Assembly: GCF_021389935.1 (NCBI RefSeq)
Contig: NZ_CP089979.1
Location: 1,903,001-1,967,000 of the forward strand
DNA: 64,000 nt
Direction: 5' to 3'
DNA from: Fulvivirga ligni
GTDB taxonomy: Bacteria; Bacteroidota; Bacteroidia; Cytophagales; Cyclobacteriaceae
Shown here: piece by piece, positions 40,401-48,772 of the stretch
How the letters are laid out: each line of letters opens with the position of its first letter
Position numbering within the stretch: the first letter of the stretch is position 1
The notes under the pieces: generated by a model
The model's database searches: none
What the model was told of the DNA's origin: nothing
The model's input: only the letters and a program-made list of their open reading frames with translations
Translations under genes and position numbers: made by a program

Positions 40401-43400
40401 AGTTGCTTGTAGTAGTCTTCACCTGAAATGATATCTCCGGCTAGAGTTTTAAATGGACTCACATTGTAAGAATGAACTTCGTCCTTAAAGTGATATTCTC
40501 CTTCAGCGGTTAGTAGCCATTTATCCTGGTTTTGCTGATAAAATTTAAATCCAGACAGCCCATCATCTTCTTCATGTAGTTTCAATTGCACCTTTATGGA
40601 CTCATTATCTTCGAAAGTGATAGCTTTTTTGAATGATAAATTAACTATTTCACAATGTTGGGATCCTGAGAGTTCGTTTAATGCGGCCAATATCATTTCT
40701 ACATATGCAGTTCCTGGCAGTACAGTAATGTTATTTACTTGGTGATCTTTTATATAAGGAAACTGATTTAAATTAATGTGCGCTTCCCAAAAATGTATTT
40801 CAGGAAGGTTGGCCAATTTTATTTCTCTACCAATCCATGGGTGTCCAGATTTGTTTTTATCGAGAGATAGCCGTTCATTGAGCTTGTACTCTTCCCTTTG
40901 GAATGGATAGGAGGGAAGGAATGTATGGTAGGTATTAACATTTTTATAAAACTGATTCCAATTGATACTAACGCCGTTTTCATATAATGTAGATACGTTA
41001 TCATACAGTTCGCATAATTCTTCTTTGTCTCTGTGTAAGGTGCTTGTAACAACGGCTTTACAGTTGTTGGCATCCAAACATTCGTTAATAGAAGTGATTA
41101 ATACAGGGTGAGGACTTACCTCAATGAATACCTTATGTCCATCTTCGACAAGCTTATCCATTACAGCGGCAAATTGAACCCCATGCCTTAGGTTATCTAC
41201 CCAATATTCACTTGTCAAATCTTCACCTTCTACTATTTGATTTCTTACGGTAGAATAAAGAGTAATGTCTTGATGTTTGGGATTGAGTTGGAGGCTATTA
41301 CCAAGCTCTTCTTTAATTGGATCCATTTGTTTAGAATGCGATGCCACATCTACTTTTACTCTTCTGGTGAAACGCCCCTGCTTATCTAGTTCTGCAATAA
41401 TTTCTTCAATCGCTTGTTCAGCTCCCGCTAATACTGTTGATTTTGGACTATTATTTACTGCAATAGATAATTCTGGATATCTCTTAACCACCCTTTCTGC
41501 TTGCTCAAGTGTTAATTCTGTAACAGCCATGGCACCGCCTTTGCCACTCATAGTTTTCATTAACTTACTTCTGTTGCATATGATCTGGGCGGCTTCATTA
41601 ATAGAAATACTGCCTGAGATATAGGCAGCAGCTACTTCACCCATGCTATGCCCGACTACGGAGTCTGGTTTTAAACCGATTGACATCCATAATTTTCCTA
41701 GTGCAATTTGAACTGCGGAAAGCATAGGTTGTATCACATCAATCTCATCAAGCCTGGATTCTCCTTCTGCTGCATGAAGTTGATCTATCAGAGACCAGTC
41801 TGTATACTTATTCCATTCTTTATCGCAAGCAATAATGGTTTCTTTAAAAACGGGCTCGTATTGAAATAGAGCTTTACCCATTCCTATCCATTGAGAGCCT
41901 TGTCCGGGAAAGATAAAAACAACTTTATCATTGACGGCATGTAGAGGCGTAGAAGCAGTCCATTCTTTGTGATCGCTGAGAAAGGAGCTTATTGACTCTA
42001 TCATATTCTCCTTGCTATTGGCTTTGAAAAGTTTTCTGAACTCAAATGATGATTTCGTAGTTGCGGCCAGTTTACAGGCATTTTCAAACTGATGTGCTAC
42101 TCCGTTAATTTGAGTACGATAGTAATGGAGATAATTATATATTGATTGAAACAAAGCCCCTTCAGATTTGGCAGATAACGGTAATAAGTAGCAGCCGTGC
42201 TGATGATCTCCAATATTAACATTGCATTCTTTTGGTACGTACTCTTCGAGAATGGTGTGAGCATTTGTTCCTCCCCAGCCGAAAGAATTCACGCCAGCTC
42301 GTAGGGGTTCACCGGGCTTGGCAGGCCAATCACTGAGTGAATCCTGCACTTTTAATTTTAAATTTTCAAAGTCGATGTCAGGGTTGGGTGTTTTAAAGTG
42401 CAAGTTTTTAGGCAGCTTTCTTTTATTCATGGCTAGCACCACTTTAATAAGCCCTGCAATGCCAGCTGCCCCTTCCAAATGACCTATATTTGTTTTGACC
42501 GAACCCACATGCAGCGGCCTGGTCCGGTTAGTGCTGAAGAACTGACCTAGTGCTCTACTTTCTGTAGGATCACCCAGTTTAGTGCCGGTGCCATGGGCTT
42601 CCACATAATGTACGTCAGCTGGTGCAATGTCAGACCTTTCATAAGCAGATTGTAAAACGTCCAATTGTCCATTAGTACTGGTGGCAGGTAGGTTTACATT
42701 GAAGCCATTGTTATTCATGGCACTACCTTTAATAAGTGCGAAGATTTTATCTCCATCTCTTTCAGCGTCTTCTAAGCGCTTTAGAAGAATTATACCACCA
42801 CCTTCACCACGCACAAAACCATCAGCAGCTATATCAAAAGTACTACAGCTACCCTTAGCGGAAAGTCCTCCAAATTTGGAGAGCAATATGTTTTGATCCG
42901 GATCAAGTGTGTGATTTACGCCACCTACCAGACCGTAGCTGGTGCTTCCGTCCCAGAGACTTTGGCAGGCTAAATGAAGTGCCACTAAAGAAGAGGAGCA
43001 ACCTGTATCTACCACTAAACTAGGGCCGGAAAAGCCATAGAAGTAAGAGATGCGATTGGCTATAATATTAGCCGACTGCCCCATGGCGGAATGAGAAGTG
43101 ACTACTGCATTCTTATGTTTCCTCAGGTGCTCAAAATCACTCCATATATTGCCTACATAAACACCCACTTTTTTACCAGCTATCTGCTGATATGGAATGT
43201 TGCCACTTTCGAGACATTCCCAGGTGAGTTCCATCATAAGCTTTTGTGATGGAGTCATTTCAGCGGCTTCTGCAGGAGATATATTAAAGAAGAAAGGGTC
43301 AAATTTGTCAATGTTATCAAGCATGGCTGCATGTCGCTGATGAGTTTTGTCGGCCGCACTTTTATCGGCATCGTAATATTCATCGATGTCCCATCTGCTG

Positions 43401-43546
43401 GCAGGAATTTTCTCAACGGCATCAATACCGTTCTCCAACATTTTCCAGAATTCCTGTAAATTTTCAGCCTTAGGGAAACGACATGAAAGTCCAACTATAG
43501 CAATAGGGTTGATTTTGTTTTCAGCATTCTTATTAGTTTCTAACAT
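37436..43546 (-). CDS. Type I polyketide synthase, KS-AT-DH-KR-ACP-TE
   Basis: 2036 residues, one partially reducing module. KS (~10-440) has Cys183 in DTGCSSSLVA (usually DTACSSS), EAHGTGT and NIGHLEGAAG. AT (~545-850) has Ser634 in GHSMGE and VASHS where extender specificity is read; the loading unit cannot be assigned. DH (~915-1190) has His935 in DHQVNNITVLPG, with Asn for the usual Gly, and Asp1098 (HPAVLDSCFQ). KR (~1220-1650) keeps Ser1558 and Tyr1571 but its nucleotide loop is TGYNGIAF (1430-1437). No enoylreductase or methyltransferase. ACP Ser1732 (GIDSI); C-terminal thioesterase with Ser1878 (GHSMGG) and GGHHYL. The domain order and lone module suggest iterative use. Product unknown. 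Confidence 0.95.
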   Translation of the reverse strand: MLETNKNAENKINPIAIVGLSCRFPKAENLQEFWKMLENGIDAVEKIPASRWDIDEYYDADKSAADKTHQRHAAMLDNIDKFDPFFFNISPAEAAEMTPSQKLMMELTWECLESGNIPYQQIAGKKVGVYVGNIWSDFEHLRKHKNAVVTSHSAMGQSANIIANRISYFYGFSGPSLVVDTGCSSSLVALHLACQSLWDGSTSYGLVGGVNHTLDPDQNILLSKFGGLSAKGSCSTFDIAADGFVRGEGGGIILLKRLEDAERDGDKIFALIKGSAMNNNGFNVNLPATSTNGQLDVLQSAYERSDIAPADVHYVEAHGTGTKLGDPTESRALGQFFSTNRTRPLHVGSVKTNIGHLEGAAGIAGLIKVVLAMNKRKLPKNLHFKTPNPDIDFENLKLKVQDSLSDWPAKPGEPLRAGVNSFGWGGTNAHTILEEYVPKECNVNIGDHQHGCYLLPLSAKSEGALFQSIYNYLHYYRTQINGVAHQFENACKLAATTKSSFEFRKLFKANSKENMIESISSFLSDHKEWTASTPLHAVNDKVVFIFPGQGSQWIGMGKALFQYEPVFKETIIACDKEWNKYTDWSLIDQLHAAEGESRLDEIDVIQPMLSAVQIALGKLWMSIGLKPDSVVGHSMGEVAAAYISGSISINEAAQIICNRSKLMKTMSGKGGAMAVTELTLEQAERVVKRYPELSIAVNNSPKSTVLAGAEQAIEEIIAELDKQGRFTRRVKVDVASHSKQMDPIKEELGNSLQLNPKHQDITLYSTVRNQIVEGEDLTSEYWVDNLRHGVQFAAVMDKLVEDGHKVFIEVSPHPVLITSINECLDANNCKAVVTSTLHRDKEELCELYDNVSTLYENGVSINWNQFYKNVNTYHTFLPSYPFQREEYKLNERLSLDKNKSGHPWIGREIKLANLPEIHFWEAHINLNQFPYIKDHQVNNITVLPGTAYVEMILAALNELSGSQHCEIVNLSFKKAITFEDNESIKVQLKLHEEDDGLSGFKFYQQNQDKWLLTAEGEYHFKDEVHSYNVSPFKTLAGDIISGEDYYKQLESIGLNYGPYFQGISQLTIDQNDIKANVKIDSKISGNINKYHFHPAVLDSCFQALFVPALNGEDSNYRTTYLTRVGRLEVFGNIPKNSDLQVNIKIKAKQENEHFTDLLADLVIYDEQGNPLLKVEQVGAKIMSVSDYHQADNEWFHQVQWLKTEINKKSASAGLKNYLLISNSYIAVQQLVSKLSKQGHTVSVLINKLESPNSENVKIYKTNYDDLASVQQTLREINLNSQDDVIFFFTKELHHDKLQLKTASAYYLVNVMQAINALKLKRYPKLNVVTNGSKPIENTMINIEHGPLNGLARVIANELPQYETLQIDLSYLPNNSELEIFTQLLSSRLSKEKEIAIRNKDVYVSRLNKVKPDIFGIQNKTFSPVGSYLVTGYNGIAFRLVEWMFAKGARNFILLSRSGNTDEYTSSKIQEFQKGGASFEIIPCDVSDYFGLKQVFEDQEFSINLKGIIHAAGLIQATPINELTSDNYSNILAPKVKGGWNLHLLSKEYDLDTFLLFSSASSMIGLSGQGSYVAANAFLDSLAQYRHSLGLTATAVNWGVMTDAGMVANAEEMAKYAKAEGFIPTTMKEAVDALDHIIFQQPVNIGIFKISPDQTADFFPSLGASNYFGNLLLKEEKSNENQSLLQTLELLPNKEEKQLALENHVKLLTAKIIKSTPGKLNSEMRFKNLGIDSIMAVQLRNKLEKDLSLKLSVTNIWEYPTIGEYSSFLMGRLVNSEEGDLLTTPKRNGKVVQSLVIPKPNPEASFRMICFHDAGGSSSLYDMWETMLDADIELIILELPGRGKQLSAKPFQDIKFATNKILKDLKNHLDKPYFLFGHSMGGLIAFELLRLIRTNNLRQPQQLFISSTPQLASYERAHLDPRLDNQQLMDSFPHLKPENTPDPELRKVLITLLRNDLALIDSFKYEFQPPFDLPIIAIHGVDDNTVSHGQIENWKNETTTTFKLIQRKGGHHYLRNDREFITHLINSEIDKTILINK

Positions 43547-43849
43547 TGTTATAAATGGTTAGTTTTTAGCTTCTTGCATCTATGAAATTAAGAGGAAGGC
43601 CACTAATAATCGCTGTTATGTATAGCTAGAGTCTACTTAAGTAATAAATAAGTATTTTTAGTTGGAATAGTATTGAAATAATAATTATATAAATATTTTA
43701 TAATCAGATAGTTGAATATGTCTATTCTAACGAATGGTTGGGGTGATGATAGGAGATATACCCATGTAAGTAGTAATGTTTTGAGAATGAATAGGGGGTA
43801 TTAGTCTGTATATCTGATGATTATAAGACTGTGGCGGTTACCAGTGAAA
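43547..43849. other. Intergenic region upstream of the polyketide synthase
   Basis: 303 bp, very AT-rich (ATAATTATATAAATATTTTA around 43680-43700). No TAnnTTTG element on the minus strand was found, nor a terminator for aroE on the right. Likely contains the polyketide promoter, possibly one needing an activator. Confidence 0.5.
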
Positions 43850-44590
43850 TTAAGAATTCCAGATCTCCCAGGACTTTTCTGCCTGAAGATGAAGCATTTC
43901 GAGACCGTTTTTAACTTGGCAATTTTGAGCCTTACCTAAACTCAAAAATTTCGTTTCTGTAGGATTATATACCAAATCGTATAAAAAGTGATCAGAGGTT
44001 AAATGCGCATAGGGTAACTCTGGCATACTTTCTGTATTGGGAGCCATTCCTAGTGGAGTTGTGTTGATAATTAGTGGGTACTCAAGTATGAGTTCGGGTG
44101 AATCAACAAAGTTGTTATACGTAAGCGAAGCTTTTTGGTTGTCTCTTGAAACATATTTAAACTCTATGTTTAAAGCTCCTAAAGCTGCGGCTACAGCCTT
44201 ACTAGCTCCGCCTGTGCCTAACACCAGGGCTTTGTTGTTTTTTGTTGGCTTATACCAGTTTTCTAAAGAAGATTTAAAACCGAAGAAGTCCGAATTATAG
44301 CCTGTCAGTTTGTTGTTTTTTATTTTAACAACATTGAAAGCACCAATCTCTTTAGCATTCTCCTCCATGCTATCAAGGTATGGGATGATTTCTTCTTTAT
44401 AGGGAATGGTGATATTAAAACCTTGAAGTTCTGGATTGGCCTTTATCAGATCAACTATTTGACTAATGTTTTCTAAAGGAAATAAATCGTAGGAGTAGTC
44501 AGTTAGACCTAGATCCATAAACTTTTTAGAAAAATAGTCTTTTGAGAAAGAGTGAGACAGCTTCTTTCCGATAAGGCCATACTTTTTCAT
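43850..44590 (-). CDS. aroE: Shikimate dehydrogenase
   Basis: 246 residues. NADP-dependent reduction of 3-dehydroshikimate in aromatic amino acid synthesis. KLSHSFSKDYF binds substrate, Lys65 (ITIPYKEEI) is the catalytic lysine and Asp101 (GYNSDFFGF) its partner; NADP site is VLGTGGASKAV. C-terminal GLEMLHLQAEKSWEIW is typical. Its ATG overlaps the stop of the DUF368 gene by 1 nt (TAATG). Confidence 0.96.
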   Translation of the reverse strand: MKKYGLIGKKLSHSFSKDYFSKKFMDLGLTDYSYDLFPLENISQIVDLIKANPELQGFNITIPYKEEIIPYLDSMEENAKEIGAFNVVKIKNNKLTGYNSDFFGFKSSLENWYKPTKNNKALVLGTGGASKAVAAALGALNIEFKYVSRDNQKASLTYNNFVDSPELILEYPLIINTTPLGMAPNTESMPELPYAHLTSDHFLYDLVYNPTETKFLSLGKAQNCQVKNGLEMLHLQAEKSWEIWNS

Positions 44591-45531
44591 TACTGAGTAG
44601 GTTTTATCTTGTAGTTAGCCACCTTTTCTATTCCTACTACCAGAAGAATTCCTATTGCAAGGAAAAGAATGGCTGTAAAGAGCTGAGGATCAGTCTTAAA
44701 GTGCTCGGTGTACTCATTGGGCATAACGTTCTTGGCTGCAGCTACCACTTGCTCTCCGTGTCTATCAACTCTAAAAGCTGTTGGTATCTTCCATGGCCAT
44801 ACTTTATTTAGCGAGCCCAACATAAAGCCAGCAAGTAATGCTATAGTAAGGTCATGAAATTTCTTGAACAGATAAGATACTACCCTAACGAAAGAAAGTA
44901 GACCTGTAACACAACCAGCCATAAAAACCAGAATAGTCACTACATCTAAATTACTTAGCGCTTTGAAAATATATTCGTACTTGCCTAAAACCAAAAGTAT
45001 GAACGAACCCGAGATACCTGGTAGAATCATAGCACAAATGGCAATGGCTCCTGACAGAAATATAAACCAAAGGTCAGTGGGCGTTTCAGAAGTAGTAGCA
45101 GAAGTAATTAAATAGGCAATGGCAATACCGGCTAGCAAAGTTATTACTACGCCTACATTCCATTTTTTAATAGGTCTTAAAACTAGAATAGCCGAGATTA
45201 TAATCAGCCCAAAGAAAAATGACCACACAGGTATTGGATGCTCATCTAATAGATATAAAATGAGCTTAGAAAGCGTTAGGAGACTCACTGCTATGCCTAG
45301 AAATAGTGGAAGCAGGAAGTTGCCGTTTATCTTTCTCCAAAATTCTGGAAGTTTAAATGAAATTAGAAGCTTAAATGCTTCCAAGTCAACCGCCTTAATA
45401 GAGTCAAGAAGTTCTTCGTAGATTCCTGTGATAAAAGCGATGGTACCTCCAGAAACTCCTGGAACTACATCAGCACCGCCCATACCAATTCCTTTTAAGA
45501 ATATGAGCAGGTGCTCTTTAAATTTACCCAT
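44590..45531 (-). CDS. popT: DUF368 membrane protein, probable polyprenyl-phosphate (C55-P) transporter
   Basis: 313 residues, about 8 membrane segments. The family signature GMGGADVVPGVSGGTIAFITGIY is at 16-38, with a related ILPGISGSFILLVLGKYE in the second half, giving an inverted-repeat architecture. DUF368 proteins (PopT) have been implicated as flippases returning undecaprenyl phosphate to the inner face, which both peptidoglycan and polysaccharide assembly need. It fits the neighbouring exopolysaccharide and cell-wall genes. TAATG coupling to aroE; 14 bp after comA. Confidence 0.85.
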   Translation of the reverse strand: MGKFKEHLLIFLKGIGMGGADVVPGVSGGTIAFITGIYEELLDSIKAVDLEAFKLLISFKLPEFWRKINGNFLLPLFLGIAVSLLTLSKLILYLLDEHPIPVWSFFFGLIIISAILVLRPIKKWNVGVVITLLAGIAIAYLITSATTSETPTDLWFIFLSGAIAICAMILPGISGSFILLVLGKYEYIFKALSNLDVVTILVFMAGCVTGLLSFVRVVSYLFKKFHDLTIALLAGFMLGSLNKVWPWKIPTAFRVDRHGEQVVAAAKNVMPNEYTEHFKTDPQLFTAILFLAIGILLVVGIEKVANYKIKPTQ

Positions 45532-45545
45532 GTGGTAGTGATTGT

Positions 45546-46319
45546 TTAAAGGTTGTTCTGTAAAGAAAGAAAATGATTGAATGTATCTCCCCTCAACCCT
45601 AAACGAATAGTCTCTAATGGTATTATTTCATTGGGTGCAATATTGCCCAGGTTTACATTAGAACCTAATAATTTGATGAACCATACTTGCTGCGCCTTTT
45701 GTGGTGCCTCCCAAATGATTTTCTCAAATGGAATTTTGGTCAAGATCTCTTGAACCAAGCCTGATCTTACTTCACCTGTAGATCTGAAAAGTCCTACGTT
45801 TCCGCTTTCCCTAGCTTCACCGATTACTTTCCATGCTCCTGCATCTAATTCTGCCTGCATGAGTTTGATCCACTGATAAGGAGGAATAATTTTTTCCTCA
45901 TCTTTAGATCCTACTTCAGAAAGTACAGTTACCTGCTCGGAAAGTTTGCTGATATAGTCACACTTTTTATCGTGATCCAGTTCAATTGAACCATCAGACA
46001 CCTCAGCGTACTGAAGATCATACTTATCAAGTACCTTTCTATAATCGTCAAACTGATTTCTAATAATAAAAGCTTCGAAAAGCGTTCCTCCAAAATATAC
46101 AGGAATACCAGCGTCGTGGTACACTTTTATCTTTTCTTTAAGATTTGGAGTAACGAAGGATGTAGCCCATCCAAATTTTACAATGTCAACGTAATCACCG
46201 CAGATACTAATAAAATCTTCTACTTCTCTAATACTAAGACCTTTGTCCATAGCCATAGTAAAACCATACTGCCTGGGCTTTACTGTGCGCTCAGGAACGT
46301 TATTCAAAGTATAATTCAT
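45546..46319 (-). CDS. comA: Phosphosulfolactate synthase (ComA family)
   Basis: 257 residues, a TIM-barrel. RQYGFTMAMDKGLS, VDIVKFGWATSF, IPVYFGGTLFEAF, EVSDGSIEL and VIGEARESGNVGLF match the family that joins phosphoenolpyruvate and sulfite to (R)-phosphosulfolactate, first studied in coenzyme M synthesis. Bacteroidota do not make coenzyme M; here the sulfonate product could lead to sulfonolipid head groups, an inference. Its ATG overlaps the stop of the TPR gene by 1 nt. Confidence 0.88.
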   Translation of the reverse strand: MNYTLNNVPERTVKPRQYGFTMAMDKGLSIREVEDFISICGDYVDIVKFGWATSFVTPNLKEKIKVYHDAGIPVYFGGTLFEAFIIRNQFDDYRKVLDKYDLQYAEVSDGSIELDHDKKCDYISKLSEQVTVLSEVGSKDEEKIIPPYQWIKLMQAELDAGAWKVIGEARESGNVGLFRSTGEVRSGLVQEILTKIPFEKIIWEAPQKAQQVWFIKLLGSNVNLGNIAPNEIIPLETIRLGLRGDTFNHFLSLQNNL

Positions 46320-47722
46320 TATGAATTTTCTTTTCTAAATTGATTAATGATTTTATACAATGCTTTTTGAGTCTCAAGCTGTGGAAAAAACTCAAGGAGA
46401 ACCTCATGCATATCAAAGTCCAAAATTAAGGCATTTTCAAGATAATTAAATGCTTCTTTATATTTTCCTGCACTAATAAGATATGCGGTTAGCCTGTAAA
46501 AATATTCAGGATCATCAGGGATTTCCTCTAAACCGGATAAAATCAGCTCTATTGCCTTATCATATTCACCTTGTTCAAAGTAAATATATGACCAGTCCAT
46601 CCATATTTCTTTGTCTTCAGGGGCTAGCATACTAGCCTCTTCATAAGCATCTATGCTGGACACAATATTTCCAATATTACACTCCGTTTGAGCTACAGCT
46701 TTCCAATACTCTGCATTTTCGTGGTCAAGTTTCAGTGCTTTATTGTAGAAATGCAAGGATTGATACCATTTTTGTTGCTGAAACAAGCATTTACCCGCAC
46801 CATACCAGGCTTCATCATAAAGATTATCCAATTTTGCAGCCTTTTGGTAATATTTTAGTCCAAGTTCATACTGTTCCATGTTTTCGTAAACAATGGCAAT
46901 CTGACAATAAACTTCTGGACTAGGTCCTTCAATGTCAAGAGTTTTCGTGTACGCATCAAGTGATTTAGAAAACAGTTCCATTTGAAGGTAAGTGTTCCCC
47001 ATGTTAAAGTATGCGGAGGAAAAATTATCTTCAATCACTACGGCAAATTCATAAGCTTCAATGGCTTTTTCAAATTCACCTATTTTATTATACACTATAC
47101 CTAAATTATACCACGCAGCCTGTGAATACGGGTCTGCATCTATAAACTTTTTGTAATAAGTGATGCTGCTTTCTAGTTCTCCACAAAGGTCTAAACAATA
47201 AGCTAGTTCGTACAAAGCTCCATCATGAAGAATATTTTCTTCAATAGCCTGCTTATAAAGCTCAATAGCCTTTTGATAATCTTCTTTGCTTTGATAGGCC
47301 AGCCCGATACTGTAGAATAATTCGTCTTTATCTTCAGTATAAGGTAGCGCCTTATAATATACTTCAATGGCACCATCATAATCCGCTCTTAGGGATAAGA
47401 TTGATCCCTGCAGAAAGTAAATTTCTGAATCGTTGGGTTGAAAAGATTCAGCCTTGCTTAGCAGTTCTAGTGCCTCATTATATTGCTCAAGATTAGATAA
47501 AATTTGTGCCTTAGTTACCAGAAGCTCGGTGGAGAAAGGATATTGATCTGAAGCCATATTCACAGCTTTCAGAGCTTTCCTATATTGCCCTCTGTCTATG
47601 TAGAGACCAACTATTTGTTCAAAGCTGTCTAACTCGAAGAAGTAGTTAGCCTTGTTTTTTATATGATCTTCGAACCTTTTTAGAAGTTCGTTTTCTTCTT
47701 TTTTCTTGAAATTCTCAGCCAT
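46319..47722 (-). CDS. Tetratricopeptide repeat protein
   Basis: 467 residues, about 11 TPR units across the protein (for example GDYQKAIELYKQAIEE-type repeats, AWYNLGIVYNKIGEFEKAIE). No signal peptide, so cytoplasmic scaffold. It is followed without gap by comA (TAATG) and lies 69 bp after the epimerase gene. Partner proteins are unknown; this TPR protein is common upstream of comA-like genes only as a guess. Confidence 0.9.
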   Translation of the reverse strand: MAENFKKKEENELLKRFEDHIKNKANYFFELDSFEQIVGLYIDRGQYRKALKAVNMASDQYPFSTELLVTKAQILSNLEQYNEALELLSKAESFQPNDSEIYFLQGSILSLRADYDGAIEVYYKALPYTEDKDELFYSIGLAYQSKEDYQKAIELYKQAIEENILHDGALYELAYCLDLCGELESSITYYKKFIDADPYSQAAWYNLGIVYNKIGEFEKAIEAYEFAVVIEDNFSSAYFNMGNTYLQMELFSKSLDAYTKTLDIEGPSPEVYCQIAIVYENMEQYELGLKYYQKAAKLDNLYDEAWYGAGKCLFQQQKWYQSLHFYNKALKLDHENAEYWKAVAQTECNIGNIVSSIDAYEEASMLAPEDKEIWMDWSYIYFEQGEYDKAIELILSGLEEIPDDPEYFYRLTAYLISAGKYKEAFNYLENALILDFDMHEVLLEFFPQLETQKALYKIINQFRKENS

Positions 47723-47791
47723 TCAGTCCCTCTAATAGTTTAAACAATTTAAAGAAATTAATCTTATTTTTAATAAGGTTAATAGTGAATT

Positions 47792-48772
47792 TTAATTTGT
47801 TTCTTGTTCTAAATAATACTTACAGGTCCAGTCTATAGTATCTTCAATTGGTGTAAATGTATAGCCTAGTTCATTCTTAACCTTAGCATTATCAAAGTAA
47901 ATTTTATTTTTACTTACTCTTGCTGTTTCTTTTGTGATAATTGGCTCTTTATCAGTGAATAATGATTTAACTTTTTGTGATGCCAATGCAAACCTTGTAA
48001 GCCACTTGCCAGCTTCGATGTGAGGTGCTTTTTTGTTTAGTTTGGTCGCAACTTGCTCGAAAAACTCTTTATAGCTTAAAGTACCACCATTAAGGATAAA
48101 TCTACTATTGGTTAAACGCTTATTCAACATTAATATTATAACCTTTACAACATCTCGAAGGTCTACATAGTTTAAAAGTCCTTTGGTATAGAACGGCTTT
48201 TCGTCCCATACATATTTAATAAGCTTAGAGCTACTTTTTTCCCAGTCTCCTGGCCCTATAATTAATGATGGATTAAGAACTACTGCATTCAATCCTTCGG
48301 CCATGCCACGCCATACTTCTAGTTCTGATAGATGCTTTGATTCGGCATAAGCTGTGGTTTTAACTTCATTTTGCCACTTTTCCGTTTCATTAATGGTGCC
48401 TTCAGCTTTGTTTCTACCTATGGCAGCAACAGAGCTGATGTGGATGAAGTAATCTATCTGGTGAGTAATGGCAAGATTAACTAAGTTGGCTGTGCCTTCT
48501 ACATTAACGTTAAACAGCCTTTCTTTTTGGGAAGGATCATAAGAAACTATTGCAGCGCAATGTATAATGACGCTACATTCTTTGATAATGCTTTCAATAT
48601 CCTCTACATGCCTGATATCTCCATATCTTAGATCTATCTGATCTTTGATGTCTTTCAATAGGCTTAAGTCACTATTTTCCCTTATCAGACCAATAAATGG
48701 TTGGTTGCTTTGTAATAGCGTTCTACAGACATAGCTACCCAACAATCCATTTGCACCTGTTACCAATATCAT
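47792..48772 (-). CDS. NAD-dependent epimerase/dehydratase (extended SDR)
   Basis: 326 residues. Rossmann motif MILVTGANGLLGSYV at the N-terminus, then YAESKHLSELE, the YxxxK active site. Extended SDR fold related to sugar epimerases and dihydroflavonol-reductase-like enzymes; substrate not predictable. Starts with 1-nt overlap (TAATG) after cpsB, so it belongs to the exopolysaccharide operon. Confidence 0.88.
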   Translation of the reverse strand: MILVTGANGLLGSYVCRTLLQSNQPFIGLIRENSDLSLLKDIKDQIDLRYGDIRHVEDIESIIKECSVIIHCAAIVSYDPSQKERLFNVNVEGTANLVNLAITHQIDYFIHISSVAAIGRNKAEGTINETEKWQNEVKTTAYAESKHLSELEVWRGMAEGLNAVVLNPSLIIGPGDWEKSSSKLIKYVWDEKPFYTKGLLNYVDLRDVVKVIILMLNKRLTNSRFILNGGTLSYKEFFEQVATKLNKKAPHIEAGKWLTRFALASQKVKSLFTDKEPIITKETARVSKNKIYFDNAKVKNELGYTFTPIEDTIDWTCKYYLEQETN

